Assembly (NCBI GenBank): GCA_900541585.1
Contig: UQKD01000010.1
Span: forward strand, 1 to 64,000
Origin: an uncultured Alistipes sp.
Lineage (GTDB): Bacteria; Bacteroidota; Bacteroidia; Bacteroidales; Rikenellaceae
Direction of reading: 5' to 3'
DNA: 64,000 bases
In this document: piece by piece, positions 15,815 to 24,559 of the stretch
Numbering within the stretch: the stretch's first letter is position 1
Layout of the letters: the number at the start of each line of letters is the position of its first letter
The notes under the pieces: model-generated
What the model saw: only the letters and a program-made list of their open reading frames with translations
What the model was told of the DNA's origin: nothing
Databases searched by the model: none
Position numbers and translations under genes: made by a program

Positions 15815-18061
15815 TTACCGCCGGGCGCCGTAAGAGGCGTAGGCCGCACCCGGAACGAAAACACCCGTCGCCGTATCGAACCGACCTCCGCCGAAAGGAT
15901 TCTCCTTGGTCATGGAGAATTCTCTGGAACCCGGAAACAGAAAACTGTTGTTGACGGCCTTCCAATAGGGAGTACCCGTCCCGTTCGTATTGTAACCCAG
16001 ATTGTCGGCGATTTCACCGGATGACGGCACGCATCCCGCCTCGTAGGTGATGAAAGGCGTGTGCTGCGTGATCGTACCGTAGAAAAGATTGTTCCGGATG
16101 ACCAGACGGCCGACGTTCTTCACGATGTTGATGACCGACGGCTTGCAATTGATCCACGTATTGCGTTCGAATTCGAGGCTTCCAACCGGCGCGGCGACGG
16201 CATATTGAGCCTCGCTCTGCCCCATCGAAAGGTTGAAAATACGCGTTGCATTGGCGGCATTGCCGCTCCAGATGACGTTGTTCCGGAAGACGGCGTTGCC
16301 GATCGAGCCATGCTCGCGGTACTGGAAGAAGTAACCGAACCGGGTCGAAGGGCCGACGTTTATGTCGCAATCGACGAACGATACGTTTTCAATGCCGATC
16401 GGCGTATCGGCCGTCCTGGACGCTGTAAACGAGAACCCCTGGAAACCCGTCAGATCCAGGTCGCAGTCCTCCATCGCCACGGTCTGCATCATGCCGCCGG
16501 CCGTACTGTTCGGATAAAACAGGATCTGTCCTTCGCCGTTCGCGGTGGAGAGCCCAAAATGCAAGTTGAACAGGACGAAATGCCCCCGGTTGGTGGGATT
16601 GAAGGTTATCCGGGTAGTCGTGATCGTGAATTCGCCCCGTCCCGATGGATTGTCTCCGATGACGATCAGCGTATTCCGCGTCCCCGAAGCATACGTCGCC
16701 GTCACGCCGTCGGGTACGAAGTAAACGCCGTCCGCCGTAATGGTCTTCGTCTCCTCGGTCAGCAGCGTGGCTTCCCCGAAAACGGCTTTGCTGACGACCA
16801 GTCCGCCGATCTCCAGTTCCGCACCGCTCTCGTAAGCCGCGTAATAGCTGGCATAATCCGGATTCGCCGTGGTTGCGGAGGCAGTCACCAGTTCCGAAGC
16901 ATGAATATCCCCGTTGCAGGCGATGAGATAGAGCGTATAGCCGGTCCTCGGATCGAGTTCCTCCAAAAGCAAGCGGGATTCGGAAGACTCGATACCGCTC
17001 TCCTTCACTTCATCGTAAGCGGGAACGGCTTCGCGGTTCTTCCGGAGAATGTACTTATACGAAGTCGCCTCTTCGAGCGTCACGAGAAACCCGAGGGTTG
17101 TGGCGGTCGGAACCCCGTCGGGCGTCACCGTAGCCCGGGGATCGAGATCGATTTCGGCATCGGAAAGCGACACGCGAACCTTCGAGACGCTGATGTATCT
17201 GCCCGAGGCCGACTGCGCCACGATCACCACATCGGTATCAGAATCGGCAACCGGGGTCGAGCGGGTCTGAATCGGAGCCGTGACGGAGAAGGAACCCTCT
17301 TCGAGCACGGCCGACCATCCGAGAGGCGTTTGCACTATAGCGTCGCCCACGCCTTTGCTCCGCACCGGAAAGACTTTCGTCTGCCCGTAATCGAAAAGCT
17401 GAAGTCCGTCGGCGTTCGAGAGCGCCAGCAGGAAATCGGGAACGACGGGCAGCGAGATTTTGCGGCCGTCGGCCCGGAGAGTCACCGTCAGCGTCCCAGC
17501 CGCCTTATCATAAACGACCTCCTCGAAAAGCGGGTCGAGGGTCTCCTCGGAGGAGGTCGCCAGAACCTTGCCGCCCTTGGAATCCAGGACATGTACCGGG
17601 CCGTCGCCGTAATCCATCATCCAATAGCCCTCCGGGTCCACGCTGAACACGGGGGTTACGGCATCCTTCCCGGTCGAACAGAATTTGCGGCCGTTATCGG
17701 TCAGGTAGACCGCACCCTTGCCGTCACGGTAGTCGACCATCCAGAACCCGTCGTCGTCGACGGTAATCAGCGGGACGTTCCCCACACCGGCCTCCCCGAC
17801 CGTGAGCGTCAGTTCGGTCCCGTCCGAGAGAACGACGGTATAGACATTGTCCTCGAACGTCACGCTGTTGACCGTAGTAGCGCGGGTAAGCGCGCCGATA
17901 GCCTCGACGCTCTCGTTCAAGCTCTTCATCCGGGCTTCGAGGGCTTCGATTCGTCCGTCGAGGTCCGAAAGATCATTTTCGAGATCTTCCAGATCGGAAC
18001 ACGACGAGACACCGAGTCCCAGAAACGCCAGCGCACATAGAATGGTAGCAGTTTTTTTCAT
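15815..18061 (-). CDS. DUF4988 / Fn3-like / beta-helix surface lipoprotein (copy 2)
   Basis: 748 residues from ATG 18061 (MKKTATILC, followed by lipobox Cys around GVSSC). An in-frame ATG at 18175 is rejected because it would run into the GH3 gene and lacks a signal peptide. The layout matches copy 1: a coiled coil (DLDGRIEALEARMKSLNESV), a DUF4988-like module with FWMVDYRDG and YWMMDYGDG, an Fn3-like domain, and a C-terminal beta-helix with FRNNVIWSG, FERNTWINC and IRNNLFYG. The two copies are alike across their whole length, so they arose by tandem duplication. It is located between GH3 and copy 1. Function is unknown beyond an inferred role in glycan capture or processing. Confidence 0.7.
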   Translation of the reverse strand: MKKTATILCALAFLGLGVSSCSDLEDLENDLSDLDGRIEALEARMKSLNESVEAIGALTRATTVNSVTFEDNVYTVVLSDGTELTLTVGEAGVGNVPLITVDDDGFWMVDYRDGKGAVYLTDNGRKFCSTGKDAVTPVFSVDPEGYWMMDYGDGPVHVLDSKGGKVLATSSEETLDPLFEEVVYDKAAGTLTVTLRADGRKISLPVVPDFLLALSNADGLQLFDYGQTKVFPVRSKGVGDAIVQTPLGWSAVLEEGSFSVTAPIQTRSTPVADSDTDVVIVAQSASGRYISVSKVRVSLSDAEIDLDPRATVTPDGVPTATTLGFLVTLEEATSYKYILRKNREAVPAYDEVKESGIESSESRLLLEELDPRTGYTLYLIACNGDIHASELVTASATTANPDYASYYAAYESGAELEIGGLVVSKAVFGEATLLTEETKTITADGVYFVPDGVTATYASGTRNTLIVIGDNPSGRGEFTITTTRITFNPTNRGHFVLFNLHFGLSTANGEGQILFYPNSTAGGMMQTVAMEDCDLDLTGFQGFSFTASRTADTPIGIENVSFVDCDINVGPSTRFGYFFQYREHGSIGNAVFRNNVIWSGNAANATRIFNLSMGQSEAQYAVAAPVGSLEFERNTWINCKPSVINIVKNVGRLVIRNNLFYGTITQHTPFITYEAGCVPSSGEIADNLGYNTNGTGTPYWKAVNNSFLFPGSREFSMTKENPFGGGRFDTATGVFVPGAAYASYGARR

Positions 18062-18077
18062 ATGATAAGCTTTAAGG

Positions 18078-20822
18078 TTATTTTCGGATCGCTTCGTTTT
18101 CGACACCGGCAACGACACCCTTACCCCGGACAACGCTGATCCGGACTTCGCTCGCCTTGGTCGGTTCGAACACACACTCTTGCACGCCCCGTCCCGCGGC
18201 TTTCCCCGAGAAAACGGGCAGGAACTGCCCTCCGCCGTCGGAAATAAGTATTTCGAACGCGCAGTCGGTTCCCCGGCTCCAGCGGATGGTCAGTCCGCCG
18301 ATGTCCAGGTCGTCCCGCACCGGAAGGGTTACCTCCCCGCCCCGGGCGACAGTCGCCGGGAAACGGATTTCCGCCGCTGCGAGTGGCTCCGCCGCTGCGC
18401 CTGCGCCGTCCACGACCCGGATACGGCCGGCAAGGCGGATGTCCGTCGAAGAGGCGCCGACCAAAATGTCGAATTCACCCGGCTCCACGACCCTTTGCAT
18501 CGCGGCATCGAGCAGCGAAAGGTCCTTCGGCGTGAGGGTCATCCTCACCCGTTTCTTCTCGCCCGGCTCCAAGCCGATGCGCTCGAAGCCCTTGAGCGTT
18601 TTTTCATAGGTCGTGATCGAACTGATACAGTCGCGCACGTAGAGCTGCACCACCTCGTCGCCCCGCCGGGAGCCTGTATTGGTAATGTCGAACGCCACCT
18701 CGAACGACTCGTCAGGCCGGATTTCCCGGTCCGAAAGTTCGAGATTCGAATAGGCGAAAGTCGTATAACTCAACCCGAAACCGAAATCGTAGAGCGCCCC
18801 GTTGATGCGCGACTGATTGCCGTCCAAGCCTGGTTTCCGAGGCCCGTCGACCTGGGAATTGGGCTTCGCAGGGAAATTGAAAGGTATCTGCCCCACGGTC
18901 TTGGGAAAGGTCACCGTAAGCTTGCCGCCCGGATTATACTCCCCGAGCAGCGCCTCGGCGATCGCAGTACCACCGTGCGACCCGGGATACCACGCTTCGA
19001 GAATCGCGTCGGCATGAGCCGCCGCCCAGTTGATCGAGAGCGGACGTCCGTTGATCAGCACGACGACCATCGGCTTGCCGACCTTATGCACCTCCCGCAG
19101 CAAAAGTTCCTGGCGCCCCGGCAGGTCGAGGCTCGTGCGGCTTTTGTTCTCCCCGCAGGTCCGCGGGCCGCCGCCCACCACCACAACCGCCACATCACTC
19201 GCCCGTGCCGCTTCGACCGCCCTGCGGATCATCGCAAGTTCCTCTTCCGCCGGTTCCGTTGGCAGAATCTCCGAAAGCGGCCAATCGGCATCGACCAGTT
19301 CGCAGCCTTTCTCATAAACGACGCGAACCTTGTTTCCGAGGGCCTTCGACAACCCCTCGTAAACCGATACGGCCTCCGTGGCGAGCGGTCCGTAATGGGT
19401 ATGCACGAATGCAGTTTCGTCGGCGTTCGGACCGATTACGGCCACCTGTCTCAACCGCGAAGCGTCGAGCGGAAGGGTGTTGCCCGCATTTTTGAGCAGC
19501 ACGAGGGACTCACGGGAAGCACGAAGCGCAACAGCGTTGTTCTCCGGCCCGTCCACTTCCCGGTCCGCAGCCTCGTAATCCGTCTGATAAGGGTTATCAA
19601 AAAGCCCCACGAGGAATTTGACCCGGAGAATGTCCCGCACCCGTTCGTCGATGACACGCATCGGAATGCGTCCCTCACGAACCAGTTCCCGCAGCGGCAG
19701 CACATAACTGTCCGGGGAGCGGAACGTGCAGCGCACATTCAGGCCCGCCATAACGCTTTGATAAACGGACTCTTTCATATCCGGCGAAACACGGTGTTTG
19801 GTATGGAGATATTCGACCGCATCGCTGTCGGAAACCACATAACCCCTGAATCCGAAATCCTTGCGGAGCCGTTCGCCAAGCCAGTAGCCGCTGCTCTGGA
19901 TCGGATAGCCGTCGTAATCGTTGTAGGCACTCATCACTCCGAGCAGGCCGCCCCGGGCAATAACCTCGCGCCACGGATAGACGTGGATATTCTCCACCTC
20001 GTGCGGCGGCATCTGGGGATCGACGCGCGACATGCCCTCCCGGGCGCCCTTGTTGTTGGAATAGGCGATGTAATGCTTCGAAGTAGCGGCAACCTGGTAA
20101 TCCTGCTGAAGCCCGAGCACCATTTGCACGCCGAGTTCGGCCACCAGATACGGATCTTCGCCGTAGACCTCCTCATAACGGCCCCAGCGCTGGTCCCGCC
20201 CCACATCGAGAATGGGCGCATAGATATTGGTGTAACCGAGCAGGCGTCCCTCGCGTCCCGTGATATACCCCACGCGGCGGATCAGCTCACGGTTCCAGGT
20301 ATGCCCCAGCCCGAGCTGGGTCGGGAAATTGGTCGCCCGATAAGCCTCGACACCGCGAATGCCTTCGTTGGTGAGATCCGCCGGAATGCCCAGCCGGGTC
20401 TCTTCGACAAAAAAGCGCTGCACCTCGTTGAGTGCCCAGGCATGCTTGGATGCCGGCCATAAATAGGGGCTTTCGTAGACGGGAACGCCCCATCCGCGAA
20501 ATCCGTTGAGGTGTTCGTCGATCGCACCTATTCCGTCTTTCCAGAGCTTGGTTTTCCATTCGGGCGTAGGCAGATCATCCTGAAGCACGCGCAAATAACC
20601 ATAGAGGGTTACCATCTGGCAGGTCTTTTCATCGAGCGTCATCTGTGCAAGCAGATTCTCGATGCGATCTTCCACGTCTGCCGAGGGATCTTCGTAGACA
20701 TCCATCCTGCCGTTCTTGTTAAAGTCTATGTAGGTTTCGGCAGGAACCTTCTGCGCGGAAGCAGTCGCACAGAAACAAATCGTAAATAGGTTGACGGTCA
20801 GTAGTAGGTAAAGTTTTATCAT
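18078..20822 (-). CDS. GH3 family beta-glucosidase-like glycoside hydrolase
   Basis: 914 residues. A signal peptide (about 1-23) is followed by DFNKNGRMDVYED, an EF-hand-like calcium loop often found at the start of Bacteroidetes GH3. The GH3 barrel contains KH at 249-250 and the nucleophile D332 in GYVVSDSDAVEYL. The second alpha/beta domain (about 440-640) has VLLKNAGNTLPLD and VVLINGRPLSINWA, and an Fn3-like domain follows (about 700-780, DEVVQLYVRD). A further beta-rich extension (about 800-914) of unknown type follows. It probably releases glucose from beta-glucan oligosaccharides in the periplasm. As the first gene of the leftward PUL, its upstream region carries the operator-like sites. 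Confidence 0.9.
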   Translation of the reverse strand: MIKLYLLLTVNLFTICFCATASAQKVPAETYIDFNKNGRMDVYEDPSADVEDRIENLLAQMTLDEKTCQMVTLYGYLRVLQDDLPTPEWKTKLWKDGIGAIDEHLNGFRGWGVPVYESPYLWPASKHAWALNEVQRFFVEETRLGIPADLTNEGIRGVEAYRATNFPTQLGLGHTWNRELIRRVGYITGREGRLLGYTNIYAPILDVGRDQRWGRYEEVYGEDPYLVAELGVQMVLGLQQDYQVAATSKHYIAYSNNKGAREGMSRVDPQMPPHEVENIHVYPWREVIARGGLLGVMSAYNDYDGYPIQSSGYWLGERLRKDFGFRGYVVSDSDAVEYLHTKHRVSPDMKESVYQSVMAGLNVRCTFRSPDSYVLPLRELVREGRIPMRVIDERVRDILRVKFLVGLFDNPYQTDYEAADREVDGPENNAVALRASRESLVLLKNAGNTLPLDASRLRQVAVIGPNADETAFVHTHYGPLATEAVSVYEGLSKALGNKVRVVYEKGCELVDADWPLSEILPTEPAEEELAMIRRAVEAARASDVAVVVVGGGPRTCGENKSRTSLDLPGRQELLLREVHKVGKPMVVVLINGRPLSINWAAAHADAILEAWYPGSHGGTAIAEALLGEYNPGGKLTVTFPKTVGQIPFNFPAKPNSQVDGPRKPGLDGNQSRINGALYDFGFGLSYTTFAYSNLELSDREIRPDESFEVAFDITNTGSRRGDEVVQLYVRDCISSITTYEKTLKGFERIGLEPGEKKRVRMTLTPKDLSLLDAAMQRVVEPGEFDILVGASSTDIRLAGRIRVVDGAGAAAEPLAAAEIRFPATVARGGEVTLPVRDDLDIGGLTIRWSRGTDCAFEILISDGGGQFLPVFSGKAAGRGVQECVFEPTKASEVRISVVRGKGVVAGVENEAIRK

Positions 20823-20901
20823 AGGTTGGGTTTTGGTTTTTCAGAAGATGGAAAACTGGCCGGAAAACCGCCTTATCGGAGGGCCTGAAATCAGAACAAA
20901 A

Positions 20902-20914
20902 TGTGTTCGTACAC
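20902..20914. promoter_or_regulatory. Operator-like site TGTGTTCGTACAC (proximal)
   Basis: A 13-bp sequence identical to one at 21383-21395. It contains the pseudo-palindrome GTGTnCGnACAC with a central CG, the usual feature of LacI-family operators. It lies 80 nt upstream of the GH3 start, just after TCATTTTG (20933 to 20926 on the minus strand), a near match to a -7 box. Confidence 0.5.
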
Positions 20915-21198
20915 GAAATAAACGCCAAAATGAGCGCACTGCGGCAACAAAGGATCTCCGTACGCCGGATCCGGCTACGGGCAAAATCATACTTCGGAAA
21001 ACAAAAGAAACGCAACCCTGAGACAAGCGACCCTTTTCCCGGAGCGATTCGGAAGATTCGGTTACACAGAAATTACCATGCGTGTATAACCGATTTTTTC
21101 CATCCTCCCCAGAGAACAGGAAGATGTCTTCACGAAATACTGGTCGGAATGAATATTCAGATCGAATGCAAGGCGTATCGGAAAGCCGCGTTAACGGA

Positions 21199-21207
21199 GG
21201 GGGGGGG
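21199..21207. repeat. G9 homopolymer in PUL 1 control region
   Basis: Nine consecutive G on the plus strand in the long leader between the GH3 gene and its regulator. It could change length by slippage and affect leader RNA structure. No open frame crosses it convincingly. Confidence 0.6.
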
Positions 21208-21382
21208 AAATTGCGGTTCCGGAAATCCGAATGAAACACCCTGGCGAAGCGATAAAGAAAATCGAACACAGGTGCCATATCAAACTCCTGTCGAAATCAA
21301 CAGAAGAAAAAACAATTATATTACAGATATTCAAAATCATAAACCCTCCAATCCCCTGCTTCTTCACAGCTTTTCAGCCGCC

Positions 21383-21395
21383 TGTGTTCGTACAC
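21383..21395. promoter_or_regulatory. Operator-like site TGTGTTCGTACAC (distal)
   Basis: Second exact copy of the 13-bp site. It begins about 6 nt past the leftward -7 box at 21402-21409, so it would cover the start point of the PUL transcript, a classic repression position. It also lies 24 nt upstream of the -33 element of the regulator gene. Confidence 0.5.
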
Positions 21396-21401
21396 ACCTT
21401 G

Positions 21402-21431
21402 CAAATGTAACTATTTTTTTTGAAAAGCAAA
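21402..21431 (-). promoter_or_regulatory. Leftward promoter for PUL 1 (TTTG-N18-TACATTTG)
   Basis: On the minus strand TTTG (21431-21428) is followed after 18 nt by TACATTTG (21409-21402), which fits the Bacteroidetes consensus. It overlaps the divergent promoter of the LacI-type gene. Transcription starting near 21395 would give a leader of about 570 nt before GH3. Confidence 0.5.
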
Positions 21432-21450
21432 ATAATTTGTGATAAATTTG
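21419..21450 (+). promoter_or_regulatory. Promoter of the LacI-type regulator (TTTG-N20-TAAATTTG)
   Basis: TTTG at 21419-21422 and TAAATTTG at 21443-21450, with 20 nt between, match the Bacteroidetes consensus exactly. The start point should be near 21457, which makes ATG 21481 the likely first codon of the regulator. Confidence 0.75.
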
Positions 21451-21480
21451 CAACGGATGAATCCTGAAAGACAGATACAG

Positions 21481-22536
21481 ATGGTACGGCAGAAGATAAA
21501 AATCAAAGATATTGCAAAGATGGCCGGCGTCTCCGCCGGGACCGTCGACCGAATCCTGCACAACCGGGGCAACGTCTCCCGGACGAGCCGGGAATCCGTG
21601 GAGCGGGTACTGGCCGAAGTAAACTACAAGTTCAACCTCCACATCTCGGCCATCTCCTGCCGAAAGACTTTCAGGATCACTGTCACCACCCCCGTCGCCA
21701 GTCCCGGAGAGTACTGGAGTTCCATCCAGTCGGGTATCGAGCACGCCATCGAAGAGTATTCGGACATCAATATCTCCTGCAACTACGCCTACTACAACCA
21801 GTACGACATATATTCCTGCAAATCCGCATTCAACAGCATCTCCGACCAAGAACCCGACGCCGTTATCATCGGCCCGACCTTCGTCCAGGAAACCCAGGAA
21901 CTGTGCAACAGGCTTGATGCAGCGAACATTCCCTATATCTTCGTCGATTCCGTAATTCCGGACACCCGTCCTATCGCAACTTTCACGACCGACCACTACA
22001 CCTGCGGCTTCCTCCTGGGAAAACTCCTGCACTCGATGTCGGCCAAAGAGGGTTCCGTCGCCATTCTCGGGGCACAGCGCACCGGCAACGAACGGGCGAG
22101 CACATCGCTCGAAAGACGCCGCGGATTCAAGGACTACATGGCCCGGTCGGGTCTTACCGATCGGATCCGGGAAGCATCGTTTTCGGTGCTCAATCCGGAA
22201 GAGAACGAAAAGAGCATCGTGGAATTCATCCGGGCTAACAGGGACATCCGGGGCATCGCCGTGATGAACTCCCGGGGATACATCATCGCAGACATTCTCC
22301 GAAAAAAGGGAATCGACGATATTATCATCATCTCCTTCGACCTGACGTCCAACAACATAAGATGTATCAAAAACGGATCGATAACGGCACTTCTCTGCCA
22401 GAGGCCTGAATTACAAGGGTTCAACGCCATCAAAGAGATGATGCAGCATCTGATTTACAAACAGGAAGGCAAGGGCAATCATTATACGATGCCCATCGAC
22501 ATAGTAATGCAGGAAAATCTACCCTATTACAAATAA
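21481..22536 (+). CDS. LacI-family transcriptional regulator of PUL 1
   Basis: 351 residues from ATG 21481 (MVRQKIKIKD). GTG 21439 and ATG 21457 are in frame but lie inside or at the start point of the promoter. The helix-turn-helix and hinge are at about 5-55 (IKDIAKMAGVSAGTVDRILHNRGNVS). The rest is a periplasmic-binding-protein-like sugar-sensing domain (ITVTTPVASPGEYWSSIQSGIEHA, PDAVIIGPTF, DDIIIISFD). It resembles the subgroup with an AGVSAGTVDR helix that binds sugars or sugar phosphates. It is divergent from the nine-gene PUL and very likely represses or activates it through the CG-centred sites at 20902 and 21383. The effector is unknown. Confidence 0.85.
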   Translation: MVRQKIKIKDIAKMAGVSAGTVDRILHNRGNVSRTSRESVERVLAEVNYKFNLHISAISCRKTFRITVTTPVASPGEYWSSIQSGIEHAIEEYSDINISCNYAYYNQYDIYSCKSAFNSISDQEPDAVIIGPTFVQETQELCNRLDAANIPYIFVDSVIPDTRPIATFTTDHYTCGFLLGKLLHSMSAKEGSVAILGAQRTGNERASTSLERRRGFKDYMARSGLTDRIREASFSVLNPEENEKSIVEFIRANRDIRGIAVMNSRGYIIADILRKKGIDDIIIISFDLTSNNIRCIKNGSITALLCQRPELQGFNAIKEMMQHLIYKQEGKGNHYTMPIDIVMQENLPYYK

Positions 22537-22610
22537 AGCATTACAGATAGCAGATGCACGTCAGAGAGTCCTCCGTTTGCGCGACCGCGACAAAAGGCCC
22601 GACGGAATAT

Positions 22611-22642
22611 AAAAAAGGAGCGGGTAAATCCGCTCCTTTTTC
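22611..22642. terminator. Bidirectional intrinsic terminator
   Basis: A-run, GGAGCGG, loop GTAAAT, CCGCTCC and T-run form a strong stem flanked by A and T tracts. It serves both the LacI-type gene and the converging Lrp-type gene. Confidence 0.9.
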
Positions 22643-22662
22643 CATTCGAAGATCCGGAAGGA

Positions 22663-23136
22663 TCATTCGTCTATAAAGTCGATATTCACCTCGCGCTGGA
22701 ACACCTCCTGCAATGAAATGTAGGTCTCGGTCGTGGCGAGTCCCTGGATGCGCAGGATGCTGTTGAAGATCGTGCGCATGAGATGTTCGTTGTCCACGCA
22801 GTAGAGTTTCACGAGGATGTTGCCTTTACCCGTGATGAAGTGGCACTCCACGATTTCGGGGACCTTCTTCAGTTCCTCGACCGTCTTGGTCAGCAGCTGC
22901 GGGTCCTTGAGTGTGATGCTGATGTGGGCGCAGACGTCGAAGCCCATCATCTTGGGGTCGACGATCAGACGGCTCCCGAGAATCACGCCCGACTCGTCAA
23001 GTTTACGGATGCGCTGGTGGATGGCGGCGCCGGAGATGCCGCATTCGCGGGCGATCTCCAGAAAAGGCATACGTGCGTTCTTGATGAGGTATTTGAGGAT
23101 CTTGCGGTCGATCGCGTCCAATGCGGTTTTAGCCAT
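22663..23136 (-). CDS. Lrp/AsnC family transcriptional regulator
   Basis: 157 residues, the usual length. The N-terminal winged helix-turn-helix (about 5-55) includes LDAIDRKILKYLIKNARMPF and GISGAAIHQRIRKLDESGVI. The C-terminal RAM/AsnC ligand-binding domain (about 70-150) contains the PEIVECHFITGKGNILVKLY segment. These regulators sense amino acids as octamers. The gene follows kbl by 10 nt, which suggests control of glycine/threonine metabolism or autoregulation. Confidence 0.9.
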   Translation of the reverse strand: MAKTALDAIDRKILKYLIKNARMPFLEIARECGISGAAIHQRIRKLDESGVILGSRLIVDPKMMGFDVCAHISITLKDPQLLTKTVEELKKVPEIVECHFITGKGNILVKLYCVDNEHLMRTIFNSILRIQGLATTETYISLQEVFQREVNIDFIDE

Positions 23137-23146
23137 AGCGGTAGGG

Positions 23147-24334
23147 TTATTTGATTACGTTCAGTTCTTTGCCGACCTTCGTGAAGGCGGCGACACAGCG
23201 GTCGAGCTGCCCGGTGGTGTGGCCCGCGGAGACCTGCACACGGATACGCGCCTGGCCCTTGGGAACCACGGGGTAGTAGAATCCCGTGACGAAAACACCC
23301 TCGTCCTGCAATTTCGCGGCGAATTCCTGCGACAGCTTGGCGTCGTAGAGCATCACGGCGCAGATGGCCGACTGGGTGGGTTTGATGTCGAAACCCGCCG
23401 CCATCATTCCGGCGCGGAAATGTTCGACGTTGGCCACCAGCCGGTCGTGCAGTTCGTGGCTCTCCGTGAGCATCTTAAAGGTCTCGATCCCGGCACCGAC
23501 CACGGCAGGGGGCAGCGAGTTGGAGAAGAGGTAGGGACGCGAACGCTGGCGCAGCATGTCGATGATCTCCCTGCGGCCGGTGGTGAATCCGCCCACGGCG
23601 CCTCCGAAGGCCTTGCCGAGCGTACCCGTGAGGATATCCACCTGCCCGCGCAGATCGTAGAGTTCGGTGATGCCGCGGCCCGTTTTGCCCAGCACACCCG
23701 CCGAATGACACTCGTCGACCATCACCAGCGCATCGTACTTTTCCGCCAGGGCGCAGATCTTGTCGAGCGGTGCGGCGTTGCCGTCCATCGAGAATACGCC
23801 GTCGGTAACGACGATGCGGAACCGCTGGGCCTGCGCCTTCTTCAGGCACTCTTCCAGTTCGCCCATGTCGGCATTGGCGTAACGGTAACGCACGGCCTTG
23901 CACAGACGCACGCCGTCGATGATCGAAGCGTGGTTCAGCGAGTCGGAGATGATGGCGTCCTCCTCCGTAAAGAGCGGTTCGAACACGCCGCCGTTGGCGT
24001 CGAAGCAGGCGGCGTAGAGAATCGTGTCCTCCGTGCCGAAATAGTCGGCTATTACCTTTTCCAACTCCTTGTGGATGTCCTGGCAGCCGCAGATGAAACG
24101 CACGGACGACATACCGTAACCGCGGTTGTCCATGGCGCGTTTGGCGGCTTCGATCAGCCGCGGGTTGTCCGATAGTCCGAGGTAATTGTTGGCACAGAAG
24201 TTAAGCACCTTCCGACCTGCAACCTCGATTTCGGCCCGTTGGGGCGAAGCGATGATCCTTTCCCGTTTGTAAAGCCCTGCGGCCTCGATTTCGGCGAGTT
24301 CATGCTGCAGGTACTCCTTGATTTTCCCGTACAT
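23147..24334 (-). CDS. kbl: Glycine C-acetyltransferase (2-amino-3-ketobutyrate CoA ligase)
   Basis: 395 residues from ATG 24334 (MYGKIKEYL), the standard Kbl length. The in-frame start at 24472 is rejected because it lies upstream of the promoter box. It is a PLP enzyme of the alpha-oxoamine synthase family: NFCANNYLGLS, the SDSLNHASIIDG loop, DECHSAG (PLP-binding Asp and His) and TLGKAFGG with the Schiff-base lysine. It interconverts glycine plus acetyl-CoA and 2-amino-3-ketobutyrate in threonine breakdown. No threonine dehydrogenase gene is adjacent; an Lrp-type regulator follows directly. Other members of the family (such as serine palmitoyltransferase) are less likely given the very close Kbl-type sequence. 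Confidence 0.92.
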   Translation of the reverse strand: MYGKIKEYLQHELAEIEAAGLYKRERIIASPQRAEIEVAGRKVLNFCANNYLGLSDNPRLIEAAKRAMDNRGYGMSSVRFICGCQDIHKELEKVIADYFGTEDTILYAACFDANGGVFEPLFTEEDAIISDSLNHASIIDGVRLCKAVRYRYANADMGELEECLKKAQAQRFRIVVTDGVFSMDGNAAPLDKICALAEKYDALVMVDECHSAGVLGKTGRGITELYDLRGQVDILTGTLGKAFGGAVGGFTTGRREIIDMLRQRSRPYLFSNSLPPAVVGAGIETFKMLTESHELHDRLVANVEHFRAGMMAAGFDIKPTQSAICAVMLYDAKLSQEFAAKLQDEGVFVTGFYYPVVPKGQARIRVQVSAGHTTGQLDRCVAAFTKVGKELNVIK

Positions 24335-24383
24335 ATCCGTTAATTTTTTGATGAAATTCCGAGCGCAAAGTGTCGATCTGTTA

Positions 24384-24391
24384 CAAATGTA
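24384..24391 (-). promoter_or_regulatory. -7 box TACATTTG for kbl-lrp
   Basis: TACATTTG on the minus strand lies 50 nt upstream of the kbl ATG. A degenerate -33 (TTTTCGG) lies about 13-17 nt further upstream. It supports the start at 24334. Confidence 0.55.
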
Positions 24392-24503
24392 CGATAAATT
24401 TCCGAAAACCGACACTTTCCGAACGCTTTTTTCTCGCGCCGGGTTACAATTTGTTATTCGACCTGTTTCCAACGCTTCCGCATGGTTTTTTCAGCGGCGT
24501 TTT

Positions 24504-24534
24504 TTTGCCGCCGCATAATTTTTTAATACCTTTG
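24504..24534 (+). promoter_or_regulatory. galE promoter (TTTG-N19-TACCTTTG)
   Basis: TTTG at 24504-24507 and TACCTTTG at 24527-24534, separated by 19 nt, match the Bacteroidetes consensus. The galE ATG follows 25 nt after the -7 box. Confidence 0.75.
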
Positions 24535-24559
24535 TTGCTCAAATAACAACCAGCTACCT

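Noticed and set aside
21439..21480. GTG 21439 or ATG 21457 as start of the LacI-type regulator
   Set aside because: Both fall in the promoter or at its start point; the helix-turn-helix begins right after ATG 21481 as usual in the family.
20823..21480. Invertible promoter switch at PUL 1
   Set aside because: The TGTGTTCGTACAC copies are in the same orientation, so recombination between them would delete and not invert. No recombinase gene is nearby.
24335..24472. N-terminal extension of Kbl
   Set aside because: The extension is upstream of the -7 box and the standard Kbl length begins at 24334.
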